64,000 bases of DNA from Haloferax larsenii JCM 13917 (GTDB lineage: Archaea > Halobacteriota > Halobacteria > Halobacteriales > Haloferacaceae): assembly GCF_000336955.1 (NCBI RefSeq), contig NZ_AOLI01000006.1, positions 63,224 to 127,223 on the forward strand, written 5' to 3'. Positions 33,961 to 41,666 of this stretch are shown one piece after another. The notes under the pieces were generated by a model, which saw only the letters and a list, made by a program, of their open reading frames with translations, did not search any database and was not told where the DNA came from. Every line of letters starts with the position of its first letter. Positions within the stretch are counted from its first letter, which is position 1. The position numbers and the translations under genes were made by a program.

Positions 33961-34758
33961 TCACCCCAACGGTTGGTAGAAGGGAACGTGAAGGTGTGGG
34001 ACCGCGACGCCGAGAAGCATCAGCCCGTGGGAAAGCGGGATGTACCCGAGAACGAGGAACGACGCACCCAGTGCGCGGTGGAGCGTCTTGCGCCGCCGCG
34101 CAGACACCTGTCCGAGGAGCGTCCCGTAGAGGAACAGCGTCGGTATCGTCCCGAGGCCGAGCAGTCCGAGCAGGGCGGCCGACCGGGCCGGCGCACCCGT
34201 CGCGAACGCATAGAGATACGCCGGATAGATGATTGGACACGGGAGCAAGCCGTGTATCGCACCGAGTCCGAGGATTCGCGGTCCGCCGACGAGACGGTCG
34301 ACGCGGGCTGTCGCCCACCCACTGATGCGACCGAAGAGACGGGTGACGGGAGCCGGCGTGAATCGGTCCATCGCGCTCGACCGCCCGGCGAGATAGCCGA
34401 CGCCGGTGAGGATGATGGCGCTCCCGACGAGCAGGCCCATCGTTCCGCGAACACCGGTTCCGAAGAGCGAAAGCGCGTCGACCGCGCCGAAAATCAGGCT
34501 TCCGGCGAGGGCGAAGGCGGCACCGAGTGCCGCGTAGCTCAGCGCCCGACCGACGTTGAACAGGGCGTGCTGTCGAACCTGAAAGAGCGTGAGTGAGTCA
34601 GTCTGCTCGCGCTCGCTCAGTCTGTCGGCGTAGACGCTCACGAGCGGCCCGCACATCCCCAGACAGTGCGCACCGCCGAGCAGTCCGACGAAGAGGAACG
34701 CAACCGCTTCCGGCGACTCTGCGACCCACGTGGGGGCGGTGATGCCACCGTCCATCAT
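33961..34758 (-). CDS. SafE/TauE- or DsbD-like membrane protein
   Basis: This 265-residue protein has six or more hydrophobic segments with GGAHCLGMCGPL near the start and HGLLPCPIIYP in the middle, giving paired CxxxC and proline-cysteine motifs. It belongs to the SafE/CcdA-like group that accompanies copper ATPases in oxidase assembly clusters. The start at 34758 gives MMDGGITAPTW. It is separated from the copper-ATPase gene by two bases, so the two form a tight operon. Sulfite export, thiol transfer and copper handling all remain possible. Confidence 0.82.
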   Translation of the reverse strand: MMDGGITAPTWVAESPEAVAFLFVGLLGGAHCLGMCGPLVSVYADRLSEREQTDSLTLFQVRQHALFNVGRALSYAALGAAFALAGSLIFGAVDALSLFGTGVRGTMGLLVGSAIILTGVGYLAGRSSAMDRFTPAPVTRLFGRISGWATARVDRLVGGPRILGLGAIHGLLPCPIIYPAYLYAFATGAPARSAALLGLLGLGTIPTLFLYGTLLGQVSARRRKTLHRALGASFLVLGYIPLSHGLMLLGVAVPHLHVPFYQPLG

Positions 34759-34812
34759 GCTCCTGCCCTCTCGAAGCACAGGCGGCTCCCGACCACCATT
34801 CTCCCGGCCATC

Positions 34813-35031
34813 TCAGGCTGCGTGTTCGTGTTCGTGGTCCGAGTCGTGGTCACTCTCGTGTCCGTGTCCTCCCTCTGTCGGACTCATAAGCAGGTAGATG
34901 ACAGTAGAGATGATGAGGACGTTGATGGCCGTGACGACCCCTGCGAGGGGGTTTTTCGTCACGCCGAAGACGATTGCTGGCAGGAGCGCGACCAGTGCGA
35001 CCGTTCCGGCACGGCGCGGAGTGAGTTCCAT
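34813..35031 (-). CDS. Small membrane protein with His/Asp-rich tail
   Basis: This 72-residue protein has two hydrophobic segments (residues about 10-24 and 31-48) followed by a tail containing GGHGHESDHDSDHEHEHAA. The histidine-rich tail could bind copper or other divalent metals. It is the first gene of the minus-strand set leading into the SafE-like and copper-ATPase genes. It is divergent from the ba3 oxidase operon, so the region between them at 35032-35130 may control both. A metal-storage or chaperone role is inferred only. Confidence 0.72.
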   Translation of the reverse strand: MELTPRRAGTVALVALLPAIVFGVTKNPLAGVVTAINVLIISTVIYLLMSPTEGGHGHESDHDSDHEHEHAA

Positions 35032-35130
35032 ATCAGTGAGTTACTGTGGGTACTGTTTCGGATTTCGCCGATTCTAACACCGTGAGAATAGGGTCTTATC
35101 TTGAAGTCTCGGTCATACCCAACACCGGGT

Positions 35131-35421
35131 ATGGCCGTTGATTCGACAACAGAGGGGAGCACCGCGTCCCCTACCTCTGACGACTCCGAGTTGGTCGGAG
35201 ATGGAGGGGTAAACGTGGTGGACCAGAGCGGCTCTGAGCCGCCTACTGATTCTATCGTCGGGACGGCCGACGACAGCATCGTCCGCGAAATTGGGCACGA
35301 CGAATTCGACCCAGTTGGGACGCTCATACTCGTCCTCATCTACATGGCCATCCTCCTGGGGATGTGGGTGTTCATGTACTTCGTCGAGTTCCTGGGTCGC
35401 GGCGTGACGGTGGTGGGCTGA
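35131..35421 (+). CDS. cbaD: ba3-type oxidase small subunit (CbaD-like)
   Basis: This 96-residue protein has an acidic, Ser/Thr-rich N-terminus and one C-terminal membrane helix (TLILVLIYMAILLGMWVFMYFV). It is the first gene of the oxidase operon and sits one base before cbaB. Small single-helix subunits like this occur in haloarchaeal ba3 oxidases. The start at 35131 is chosen from position and length; an ATG-less extension is also open upstream. The symbol is by analogy with the Natronomonas cba operon. Confidence 0.7.
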   Translation: MAVDSTTEGSTASPTSDDSELVGDGGVNVVDQSGSEPPTDSIVGTADDSIVREIGHDEFDPVGTLILVLIYMAILLGMWVFMYFVEFLGRGVTVVG

Positions 35422-35422
35422 G

Positions 35423-35956
35423 ATGGAGATTCACGCCTACGAGAAACTCTGGTTGGCGCTGGCACTCGTGCTCATCGTCGGCTTCATCGGCACCATCACC
35501 TACGGTGCCGCCGGCGCGGGTATCGAGATGATAGACGACAAGGGTGGCACCGTCGACCCGGCGACGCTCGACGACCACCCGAAGTTCGGTGACCCCGGTA
35601 TCGAGAAGACCGGCGAGAACAGCTACGACGTGTATCTCGTCGCTCGCCAGTTCGTCTTCGAGCCCGGAACGTCCGAACCGCTCCGCGTTCCCGCGGGAAG
35701 CACCGTCACGTTCCACGTGACCGCTGCTGACGTCATCCACGGATTCGACGTCGTCGGGACGAACGCCAACACGATGGCGATTCCCGGGCAGGTCGCCGAG
35801 TTCACCGTTCGGTTCGAAGAACCGGGGGAGTACGGGATTGTGTGTAACGAATACTGTGGGTCGGGCCACCACGTGATGGAAGGGTCCATAGTCGTGATGG
35901 AACAGAGTGAATTCGACAGTTGGTACGCAGAACAAAATCAGGAGGGTGAGAACTGA
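35423..35956 (+). CDS. cbaB: ba3-type oxidase subunit II with CuA site (CbaB)
   Basis: This 177-residue protein has one N-terminal membrane anchor (residues 9-33) and an extracellular cupredoxin domain. The CuA ligands are visible: His in DVIHGF and the block CNEYCGSGHHVM (C-x3-C-x3-H-x2-M). It accepts electrons from a blue-copper donor such as halocyanin and passes them to subunit I. It follows cbaD by one base and shares one base with cbaA, so the operon is translationally coupled. No halocyanin gene lies beside it. Confidence 0.93.
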   Translation: MEIHAYEKLWLALALVLIVGFIGTITYGAAGAGIEMIDDKGGTVDPATLDDHPKFGDPGIEKTGENSYDVYLVARQFVFEPGTSEPLRVPAGSTVTFHVTAADVIHGFDVVGTNANTMAIPGQVAEFTVRFEEPGEYGIVCNEYCGSGHHVMEGSIVVMEQSEFDSWYAEQNQEGEN

Positions 35957-37728
35957 TGGCGACCGCAGCTGGTAACGAACCGCTGTTCGTCGAGCGGTTC
36001 CCCGACGAGGCAGCCGTCGCGAAAGCGAACCTGCTCGTCGCGTTCGTCGCCCTCGGTATCGGGGCGTTCTTCGGTCTCGTACAGGCGCTCCACCGGACCG
36101 ACATTCTCCGAATCATCGACTCGGCAGACTACTACACGCTGTTGACCGGCCACGGCGTGCTCTTGGCCATCGTGTTTACTATCTTCGGCCTCGCGGCGTT
36201 CTTCCACTGGGCGACCGCGCGGAGTCTCGACCAACCCGCGGTGAGTACTCTCTTCTCGTGGGCGTGGTTCGGACTGATGACGACTGGGTCGCTTCTCGCC
36301 TCAGTTGCCATCCTCGGTGGACTGGTCCCGAACCTCGGGATTAGCGCAGACGTGCTGTTTACCTTCTATGCGCCACTGCAGGCACACCCGATATTCTACA
36401 TCGGACTGGCGATGTTCATCGTCGGAACGTGGCTTTCGGGTGCCGACTGGTTCCTCTCGTACCGCGCGTGGCGTGAAGACAACCCCGACGAGCGAATCCC
36501 ACTACAGGCCTTCATGGTGCTGACCACGATGATTATGTGGTACATCGCCACCGTCGGCGTGGCCGTGTCGGTGGTGTTCTTCCTCATCCCGTGGTCGCTT
36601 GGCCTCATCGAGAGCGTCAACCCGCTTTTGACCAGAACTCTGTTTTGGTTCTTCGGTCACCCTATCGTGTACTTCTGGCTCATGCCGGCGTACATGATGT
36701 GGTACACTGTCCTGCCGAAGCTCGCTGGCGGTCGCCTGTTCAGTGACCCGCTCGCACGCGTGGTGTTCCTGTTGTTCCTCCTGCTTTCGACCCCGGTCGG
36801 CATCCACCACCAGTATCTCGACCCGGGTATCGCAGAGGGCTTCAAGTTCATCGCCATGACGAACACGATGTTCCTCCTGCTCCCGTCGCTTCTGACGGCG
36901 TTCACCGCAGTTGCGAGCATCGAACACGGTGCGCGACAGCGTGGCGGTGAGGGCTATCTCCGCTGGCTCGGTGCGCTCCCGTGGCGTGACCCCGCGTTCG
37001 CCGGAATGGCGTTCGCCGGCCTCATCTTCGCCGCCGGTGGCTTCTCGGGCATGATCAACGCCGGGATGAACATCAACTACCTCATCCACAACTCGCTTTG
37101 GGTCCCCGGCCACTTCCACATGACCGTCGGAACGGCGGTCGCGCTGACCTTCATGGCCGCGGCGTACTGGCTCGTCCCGCAACTCACGGGGACGAAGCTC
37201 TACAGCCGTCCGATTGGACTCTTGCAGGTCGTCCTGTGGTTCGTCGGCATGGTCTTCATGTCGAACGCGATGCACCGCGCCGGTCTCGCCGGTATTCCGC
37301 GGCGGACCGCCGAACCGCAGTACCAGAACTTCGACTTCGTGACGCCCATCGGCAGCATCTTCGAGCTTCGCGTCCAGATTGCCTTCGGCGGGCTGCTGTT
37401 GTTCCTGTCGGTGGTGTTGTTCCTCTTCAACATGCTCCTGACCGCGTTCGGTGAGAAGTCCGAGCGCCCGGTCGACGAGTTCCTCCCGGCACCCCTCTCT
37501 GGACCGGAGGGAAGCCCGCGCGTCCTCGACAACCTCGGACTGTGGACCGGTATCGCCGTCGTCCTCGTCATCCTCGCCTACACGCTCCCCATCGCGGGAA
37601 TCATCCAAAACGGCGGAGGACTGTTCGGCGGTGGGTTACCCGTCCCAGTTACGGTGTTCCCCGACGTAGAGTTAGTGAAGACAGTTCTCGCAGGTGCGCT
37701 TGCCGCGCTCGCGGGGGTGTTACTATGA
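35956..37728 (+). CDS. cbaA: ba3-type (B-type) oxidase subunit I (CbaA)
   Basis: This 590-residue membrane protein is the catalytic subunit of a B-type heme-copper oxidase. Ligand motifs are GHGVLL, FGHPIVYFW, GIHHQYLDPG and PGHFHMTVGT. The sequence is clearly distant from the A-type coxA at 8983, so this organism has two terminal oxidases of different families. B-type enzymes usually have high oxygen affinity and lower proton-pumping stoichiometry, which suits low-O2 brines. It overlaps cbaB by one base and cbaC by four. The copper-delivery genes lie divergently upstream. Confidence 0.94.
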   Translation: MATAAGNEPLFVERFPDEAAVAKANLLVAFVALGIGAFFGLVQALHRTDILRIIDSADYYTLLTGHGVLLAIVFTIFGLAAFFHWATARSLDQPAVSTLFSWAWFGLMTTGSLLASVAILGGLVPNLGISADVLFTFYAPLQAHPIFYIGLAMFIVGTWLSGADWFLSYRAWREDNPDERIPLQAFMVLTTMIMWYIATVGVAVSVVFFLIPWSLGLIESVNPLLTRTLFWFFGHPIVYFWLMPAYMMWYTVLPKLAGGRLFSDPLARVVFLLFLLLSTPVGIHHQYLDPGIAEGFKFIAMTNTMFLLLPSLLTAFTAVASIEHGARQRGGEGYLRWLGALPWRDPAFAGMAFAGLIFAAGGFSGMINAGMNINYLIHNSLWVPGHFHMTVGTAVALTFMAAAYWLVPQLTGTKLYSRPIGLLQVVLWFVGMVFMSNAMHRAGLAGIPRRTAEPQYQNFDFVTPIGSIFELRVQIAFGGLLLFLSVVLFLFNMLLTAFGEKSERPVDEFLPAPLSGPEGSPRVLDNLGLWTGIAVVLVILAYTLPIAGIIQNGGGLFGGGLPVPVTVFPDVELVKTVLAGALAALAGVLL

Positions 37729-37922
37729 GATTCACCAAAGCACAAGCGCTCATACTGATCGCGTTCAGCATTCCGGTCGCAATCGAACTCCGCACGGTCG
37801 CAGGATTCTTCAACTACGACCTCCCCCTCATCGGGGTCGTCGTAATCGAGTTCCTGTTCCTCGCCCTGCTGTTCGTCCTGTACGGGCTGTACGGCGAGAA
37901 GTCAACTCCCGCAGCTCAATAA
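37725..37922 (+). CDS. cbaC: ba3-type oxidase small subunit (CbaC-like)
   Basis: This 65-residue protein has two membrane helices (ALILIAFSIPVAIELRTVAG and LIGVVVIEFLFLALLFVLYG) and a polar tail. The start overlaps the cbaA stop by four bases (ATGA), so it is part of the operon. Small subunits of this size appear at this position in haloarchaeal cba operons. It is the last gene of the oxidase operon; 243 non-coding bases follow. Confidence 0.8.
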   Translation: MRFTKAQALILIAFSIPVAIELRTVAGFFNYDLPLIGVVVIEFLFLALLFVLYGLYGEKSTPAAQ

Positions 37923-38134
37923 CTGGCCTCGGAGTTCGACCTCCGTTCTGTCCCGTCCGGAGCCGACTCACCCTGACCCGTCTCACCTCGCGGAGTCGGG
38001 GCTGGCGTCGAAGACGACCATTTTTCTGACATCAGTCGCCGACAGCGACTGCTGTCAACTGTCTTCTTCGGTCAGTCACTGCATGAGAACTATCCGAAGG
38101 TCGATATTTTCCCGCACTCTGGGAACCAGTCTGC

Positions 38135-38142
38135 GTATATAT
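38135..38142 (+). promoter_or_regulatory. TATA box of a small membrane-protein gene
   Basis: GTATATAT lies 24-31 bases before the ATG at 38166, which fits a leaderless transcript. Confidence 0.55.
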
Positions 38143-38165
38143 GGGTTGTTCTGGACTACGTATAG

Positions 38166-38390
38166 ATGACCATGAAGCTCGACGTGATGAAGGTCGGAAT
38201 CGGCGTTGCGGTCGTCATCGGACTCGTCCTGACGGGCGTCGCCGGATACGCACTGTTCGCAACGGTCGGCGGTATCTCGGGGCTGACTATCGCGCCAGAA
38301 CTGTTCGTGAGCATCGTCTTCGGCGTGCTGCTGCTCGCGGCCGCCGCCAGCGTCTCGAAGATTGCACCGACGCCGCGGACCCGCGTCTAA
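38166..38390 (+). CDS. Small membrane protein
   Basis: This 74-residue protein starts MTMKLDVMKVGIGVAVVIG and has two hydrophobic segments joined by a short glycine-rich loop (ATVGGISGLTIAPE). It ends in a basic tail (KIAPTPRTRV). The family is unknown to me. A good TATA box about 27 bases upstream supports a real, leaderless gene separate from the cba operon. Its position between the oxidase operon and a UspA gene suggests stress or respiratory association, but this is only location. Confidence 0.68.
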   Translation: MTMKLDVMKVGIGVAVVIGLVLTGVAGYALFATVGGISGLTIAPELFVSIVFGVLLLAAAASVSKIAPTPRTRV

Positions 38391-38495
38391 CGCCGCCGAA
38401 AGCACGTCCGTACCCTCCATTCTCCGCGACCCGACTCACCGACTGGTGCCGACTCGGTCGTCACAGCAATGACACTGCCAGACCAATCCTCAGCT

Positions 38496-38927
38496 ATGTA
38501 CGAAACAGTCCTCGTTCCGACCGACGGGAGTGCTCGGTCGCGCGCCGTCGCCCGTCGCGCTATCGACCTCGCGGCGACCTACGGTGCCACGATTCAGGCC
38601 CTCTCGGTCATCGACGCCAGCGACCTCGGCCTGTGGACGTCTGCCGACGTTCCAGTCGACCGAGTACAGGCCAGCCTCAGAGACGCTGCCGAGATGGCGG
38701 TCGAAGAAATCGACATCCTCGCAGCAGAGTCCGACGTTCCCTGCGAGACGACAATCCGAATCGGCGTCCCGCATCGAGAGATACTGGACGCTGTCGAGGA
38801 GGGCGGTGCCGACATCGTCGTGATGGCGACCCACGGCCGAACGGGGTTAGAACACGCCCTCCTCGGCAGTACGACAGAGCGAGTCGTCCGACTCGCCGAC
38901 GTGCCCGTGTTGACCGTCCGGGAGTAA
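38496..38927 (+). CDS. Universal stress protein (UspA family)
   Basis: This 143-residue protein begins MYETVLVPTDGSARSRAVAR and has the loop ATHGRTGLEHALLGST. The first glycine of G-x2-G-x9-G-S/T is replaced by alanine, a mild change that still resembles ATP-binding UspA proteins. The start at 38496 is the usual UspA first strand; an ATG at 38469 adds nine residues. It is convergent with the HtrA-like protease gene (24 bases apart). Confidence 0.88.
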   Translation: MYETVLVPTDGSARSRAVARRAIDLAATYGATIQALSVIDASDLGLWTSADVPVDRVQASLRDAAEMAVEEIDILAAESDVPCETTIRIGVPHREILDAVEEGGADIVVMATHGRTGLEHALLGSTTERVVRLADVPVLTVRE

Positions 38928-38951
38928 CGCCGGGCCTGCTGAATCGACTCA

Positions 38952-39986
38952 CTACTCGATTGGAATTCGACTCCCACCGTCGCCGTCACGGTCGCGGCCG
39001 CCAGCGACGGGTCGCTCGTCGAGTTCGACCACGAGCGTCGCCGGGTCGCCGTCGCGGTAGACATCCACAGCGACGGGCTCTCCGGGCCGCGTCTCGGTGA
39101 TGAGATAGCGCATCAACTCCTCGTGCGTCCGAACTGGGTTGCCTTCGATTGCGACGATAACGTCGCCGCCGACGGGAATCTCGGCACCGCGGTGGGCAAC
39201 TGCCTCGTGGCAACCGTTCAGGAACGCCTCACCGCCGTCCGGCCCGACCGCGTTCACGACGAGGACACCCCGAGGCGCGTCGAGACCGTTCGCTTCGGCC
39301 ACTGTCGGCGTCACGTCGAGGGTGCGAGCGCGGAGGTAGGAGTGTCGATACCGACCCTCGGCGACGAGGTCCGGGACAATGCGCGAGGCGATTGCCGGGG
39401 AGATGGCGAACCCGATGTTGTCGCCCTGTTTCGCGCGATTGACGCCGACGACTTCGTACGCCGGGTCGCTCTCTTCATCGGCGATACGACCCACGAGCGG
39501 CCCGCCGGAGTTTCCGGGGTTGATTGGCGCGTCTGTCTGGACGACGTCGGGGATTGCGAAGCCGTTCGAAGTCGGAAGCGAGCGATTCGACCCGGAGACG
39601 ATGCCGGCCGAGATGGAACCATCGAGTCCGAGAGGGTTGCCAAGCGCGGCGACCTGCCGACCGGGTGCGGGGTTCTGCGTAGCGAGTGGAAGCGAGCCAA
39701 CGTCGGCGGGGAGGTCGTCGACGGCGACGACTGCGAGGTCGGTGTAGGCGTCCGTGCCGACCACGTCGCCGACGCGCCACGACCCGTCTGCGAACCGGAG
39801 TTCGACGCGGCCCGTGTCGCTGCCGTCGGCCAGTCGAGCGACGTGCTCGTTGGTCACGAGATGCTGGTCGTCGTAGACGAAGGCACTTCCCGCACCGCCA
39901 GCGCGTCGCTGGCCGCCGACGTAGACGGAGACGACCGATGGAATCACGTCGCGATACAGTCCTTCGAAGTCGATGGGTGTGGACAT
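38952..39986 (-). CDS. HtrA/DegP-like serine protease
   Basis: This 344-residue protein has the trypsin-like protease domain with the catalytic triad His48 (TNEHVA), Asp83 (YTDLAV) and Ser160 (PGNSGGP). A PDZ domain follows (PRGVLVVNAVGPDGGEAF and PVGGDVIVAIEGNPV). No signal peptide or membrane helix is visible, unlike most bacterial DegP, so it may act in the cytoplasm. HtrA proteins degrade or refold damaged proteins. An arginine/glycine/aspartate-rich tail ends the protein. It is on the opposite strand to the neighbouring UspA and aldolase genes. Confidence 0.9.
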   Translation of the reverse strand: MSTPIDFEGLYRDVIPSVVSVYVGGQRRAGGAGSAFVYDDQHLVTNEHVARLADGSDTGRVELRFADGSWRVGDVVGTDAYTDLAVVAVDDLPADVGSLPLATQNPAPGRQVAALGNPLGLDGSISAGIVSGSNRSLPTSNGFAIPDVVQTDAPINPGNSGGPLVGRIADEESDPAYEVVGVNRAKQGDNIGFAISPAIASRIVPDLVAEGRYRHSYLRARTLDVTPTVAEANGLDAPRGVLVVNAVGPDGGEAFLNGCHEAVAHRGAEIPVGGDVIVAIEGNPVRTHEELMRYLITETRPGEPVAVDVYRDGDPATLVVELDERPVAGGRDRDGDGGSRIPIE

Positions 39987-40141
39987 GGTGAGGCGTCGAT
40001 AGAGCGGCATCTCGCCGTCTCGACCGGCGCTTACCTCGGGTTAGTGTCCGACGGATTTGAGACTGTCGCGTGGTGGCAATGTACAAGGACGTTGCGCAGA
40101 CAGGACGCTGCACCCGGCCACAATTCGGCCGCCACCGCCCT

Positions 40142-40149
40142 TTTTAATA
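40142..40149 (+). promoter_or_regulatory. TATA box of the KDPG aldolase gene
   Basis: TTTTAATA lies 27-34 bases before the ATG at 40176, preceded by a C/G-rich BRE-like region. This fits a leaderless transcript. Confidence 0.6.
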
Positions 40150-40175
40150 CCATCTGTAGTAAATATCGGGTCGAA

Positions 40176-40835
40176 ATGGTCGCACTCGACGTACACGAGG
40201 ACATGCAACGAATCGCCGACAGCGGCGTCGTCGCCGTGATGCGAGGCGCGGACGCGGACACCATCATCCAGGTCGCAGACGCCCTATACGAAGGCGGCGT
40301 CACCGCCTACGAAATCACCGCCGACAACCCCGACGCGATGGACCTCATCAGCGAGGTGTCGGCGTCGTTCTCGGACGACGAAGCAATCGTCGGCGCGGGG
40401 ACGGTCCTCGACGCACCGACCGCCAACGCGGCGATTCAGGCCGGTGCGGAGTTCGTCGTCGGCCCGAACTTCGACGAGGGCGTCGTCGAGACGTGCAACC
40501 GCTACGGGACCATCGTCGCGCCGGGAATCATGACACCGACCGAAGCCGTCACCGCCTACGAAGCGGGCGCGGACCTCGTGAAGGTCTTCCCGGCGTCGTC
40601 GCTCGGTCCCGGCCACCTCAAGAGCATGAAGGGTCCGCTTCCGCAGATTCCGATGATGCCGACCGGCGGCGTCGGCCTCGACAACGCTGCGGACTACATC
40701 GAAGCCGGTGCGGTCGTCGTCGGCGCGGGCGGCGCGCTCATGGACGACGAAGCTATCGAAAACGGCGACTTCGAATCGATTACCGAGACGGCCCGCGAAT
40801 TCTCGCAGATTATCGACGACGCACGAGCCGAGTAA
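40176..40835 (+). CDS. kdpgA: 2-keto-3-deoxy-6-phosphogluconate aldolase (class I)
   Basis: This 219-residue class I aldolase of the bacterial KDPG/KHG family cleaves KDPG to pyruvate and glyceraldehyde-3-phosphate, the last specific step of the semi-phosphorylative Entner-Doudoroff pathway in haloarchaea. The Schiff-base lysine is Lys136 in DLVKVFPA. Glu46 (YEITADNP) and Arg23 (VMRGAD) match catalytic and phosphate-binding positions, and a phosphate-binding loop MPTGGVG follows. It is monocistronic with its own promoter. It lies 39 bases from the convergent carbonic anhydrase gene, separated by a repeat-containing gap. Confidence 0.93.
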   Translation: MVALDVHEDMQRIADSGVVAVMRGADADTIIQVADALYEGGVTAYEITADNPDAMDLISEVSASFSDDEAIVGAGTVLDAPTANAAIQAGAEFVVGPNFDEGVVETCNRYGTIVAPGIMTPTEAVTAYEAGADLVKVFPASSLGPGHLKSMKGPLPQIPMMPTGGVGLDNAADYIEAGAVVVGAGGALMDDEAIENGDFESITETAREFSQIIDDARAE

Positions 40836-40882
40836 CCGAGTCGGGGCTTCGGGCTACCGAGTCGAGTCGTCGGATTACCGAA
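40833..40882. repeat. Degenerate repeats at the convergent ends of the aldolase and carbonic anhydrase genes
   Basis: Copies of TAACCGAGTCG, CTACCGAGTCG and TTACCGAATCG occur in this gap. Each contains a stop codon on one strand or the other, and the first and last copies include the real stops of the two genes. Confidence 0.6.
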
Positions 40883-41570
40883 TCGATTTCACGCGGTCGG
40901 CGAACTCGTCTGGGACCCACTCGACGATGGTTTCGGGGTCCGAATCACCGTTCGCGGCGACGAGGTACGCCGCCCCGTCGTCGTCGCCGTAGGCGCGCTG
41001 GAAGTCGTAGACGAAGCCCCAGCAGTCGGTCGATTCGGGAATCTCGTCACTCTCGGTGAGGAACTCTACTTGTCTGACGACGGCGTACTCGACCAGACGG
41101 TTGACGGCGTCATCGGTCGGCGTCTCTTCGTCGAAGATTCCCAATTCTCGCGCCTCTTCGACGAGCGGAACGAGACGCGAAACAGCGGCTTCGACGGCCA
41201 CCGGAAGGTCGTTCGCGTCGTCACCGACGACGTACTCGTAGGCTGCTGTGATTCCACCGCACCCCGTGTGTCCGAGGACGACGATATCTGAGACGCCGAG
41301 CGAGGTGACTGCGTAGCCGACGACGTCGTTGACGACGAGTCGGCCGTCGACTTCGGTCCACACCTGATTGGCGACGTTGACCGATTTGAAGAGTTCCCCC
41401 GCCTTGTCGGTGTTCCAGAGTGCTTCGACTGGAACGCGAGAGTCCGAGCACCCGACGGTGACGACGTGTGGCGTTTGCCTGTCTCGAAGCCCCTCGAAGT
41501 AATCTGCGTCGAGGTGCTCGACGTGGTATTTGTTTCCAGCCACGAGCGATTCCAGAACCGAATTCGACAT
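40875..41570 (-). CDS. Beta-class carbonic anhydrase
   Basis: This 231-residue enzyme interconverts CO2 and bicarbonate. The zinc ligands Cys41, His101 and Cys104 and the Asp43/Arg45 dyad (GCSDSR and GHTGCGG) are all present, typical of beta-carbonic anhydrase. It is cytoplasmic. The DabA and DabB genes for inorganic-carbon uptake lie directly upstream on the same strand, 96 bases away. A perfect inverted repeat overlaps its promoter. Together this suggests it helps set the cytoplasmic CO2/HCO3- balance of an inorganic-carbon accumulation module. Confidence 0.93.
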   Translation of the reverse strand: MSNSVLESLVAGNKYHVEHLDADYFEGLRDRQTPHVVTVGCSDSRVPVEALWNTDKAGELFKSVNVANQVWTEVDGRLVVNDVVGYAVTSLGVSDIVVLGHTGCGGITAAYEYVVGDDANDLPVAVEAAVSRLVPLVEEARELGIFDEETPTDDAVNRLVEYAVVRQVEFLTESDEIPESTDCWGFVYDFQRAYGDDDGAAYLVAANGDSDPETIVEWVPDEFADRVKSIR

Positions 41571-41605
41571 TACGTCATACTAACGCTCTTCTGACGTAAA
41601 TAGCT
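41571..41605 (-). promoter_or_regulatory. Inverted repeat in the carbonic anhydrase promoter
   Basis: TACGTCA at 41571-41577 and TGACGTA at 41592-41598 form a perfect 7-base inverted repeat with a 14-base spacer. It lies between a TATA-like GCTATTTA (minus strand, near 41598-41605) and the start codon. This position would let a regulator block transcription initiation. Confidence 0.55.
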
Positions 41606-41666
41606 TCGACGGGTGAACAGTCACCGCAGGCCATCGCTGCCGAACAGACGCCCGGCAGCCACCCAA

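Noticed and set aside
31481-34318. An N-terminal extension of the copper ATPase to 34318
   Set aside because: The extension overlaps the SafE-like gene and reads as low-complexity arginine-rich sequence. The ATG at 33958 fits the family and follows the neighbour by two bases.
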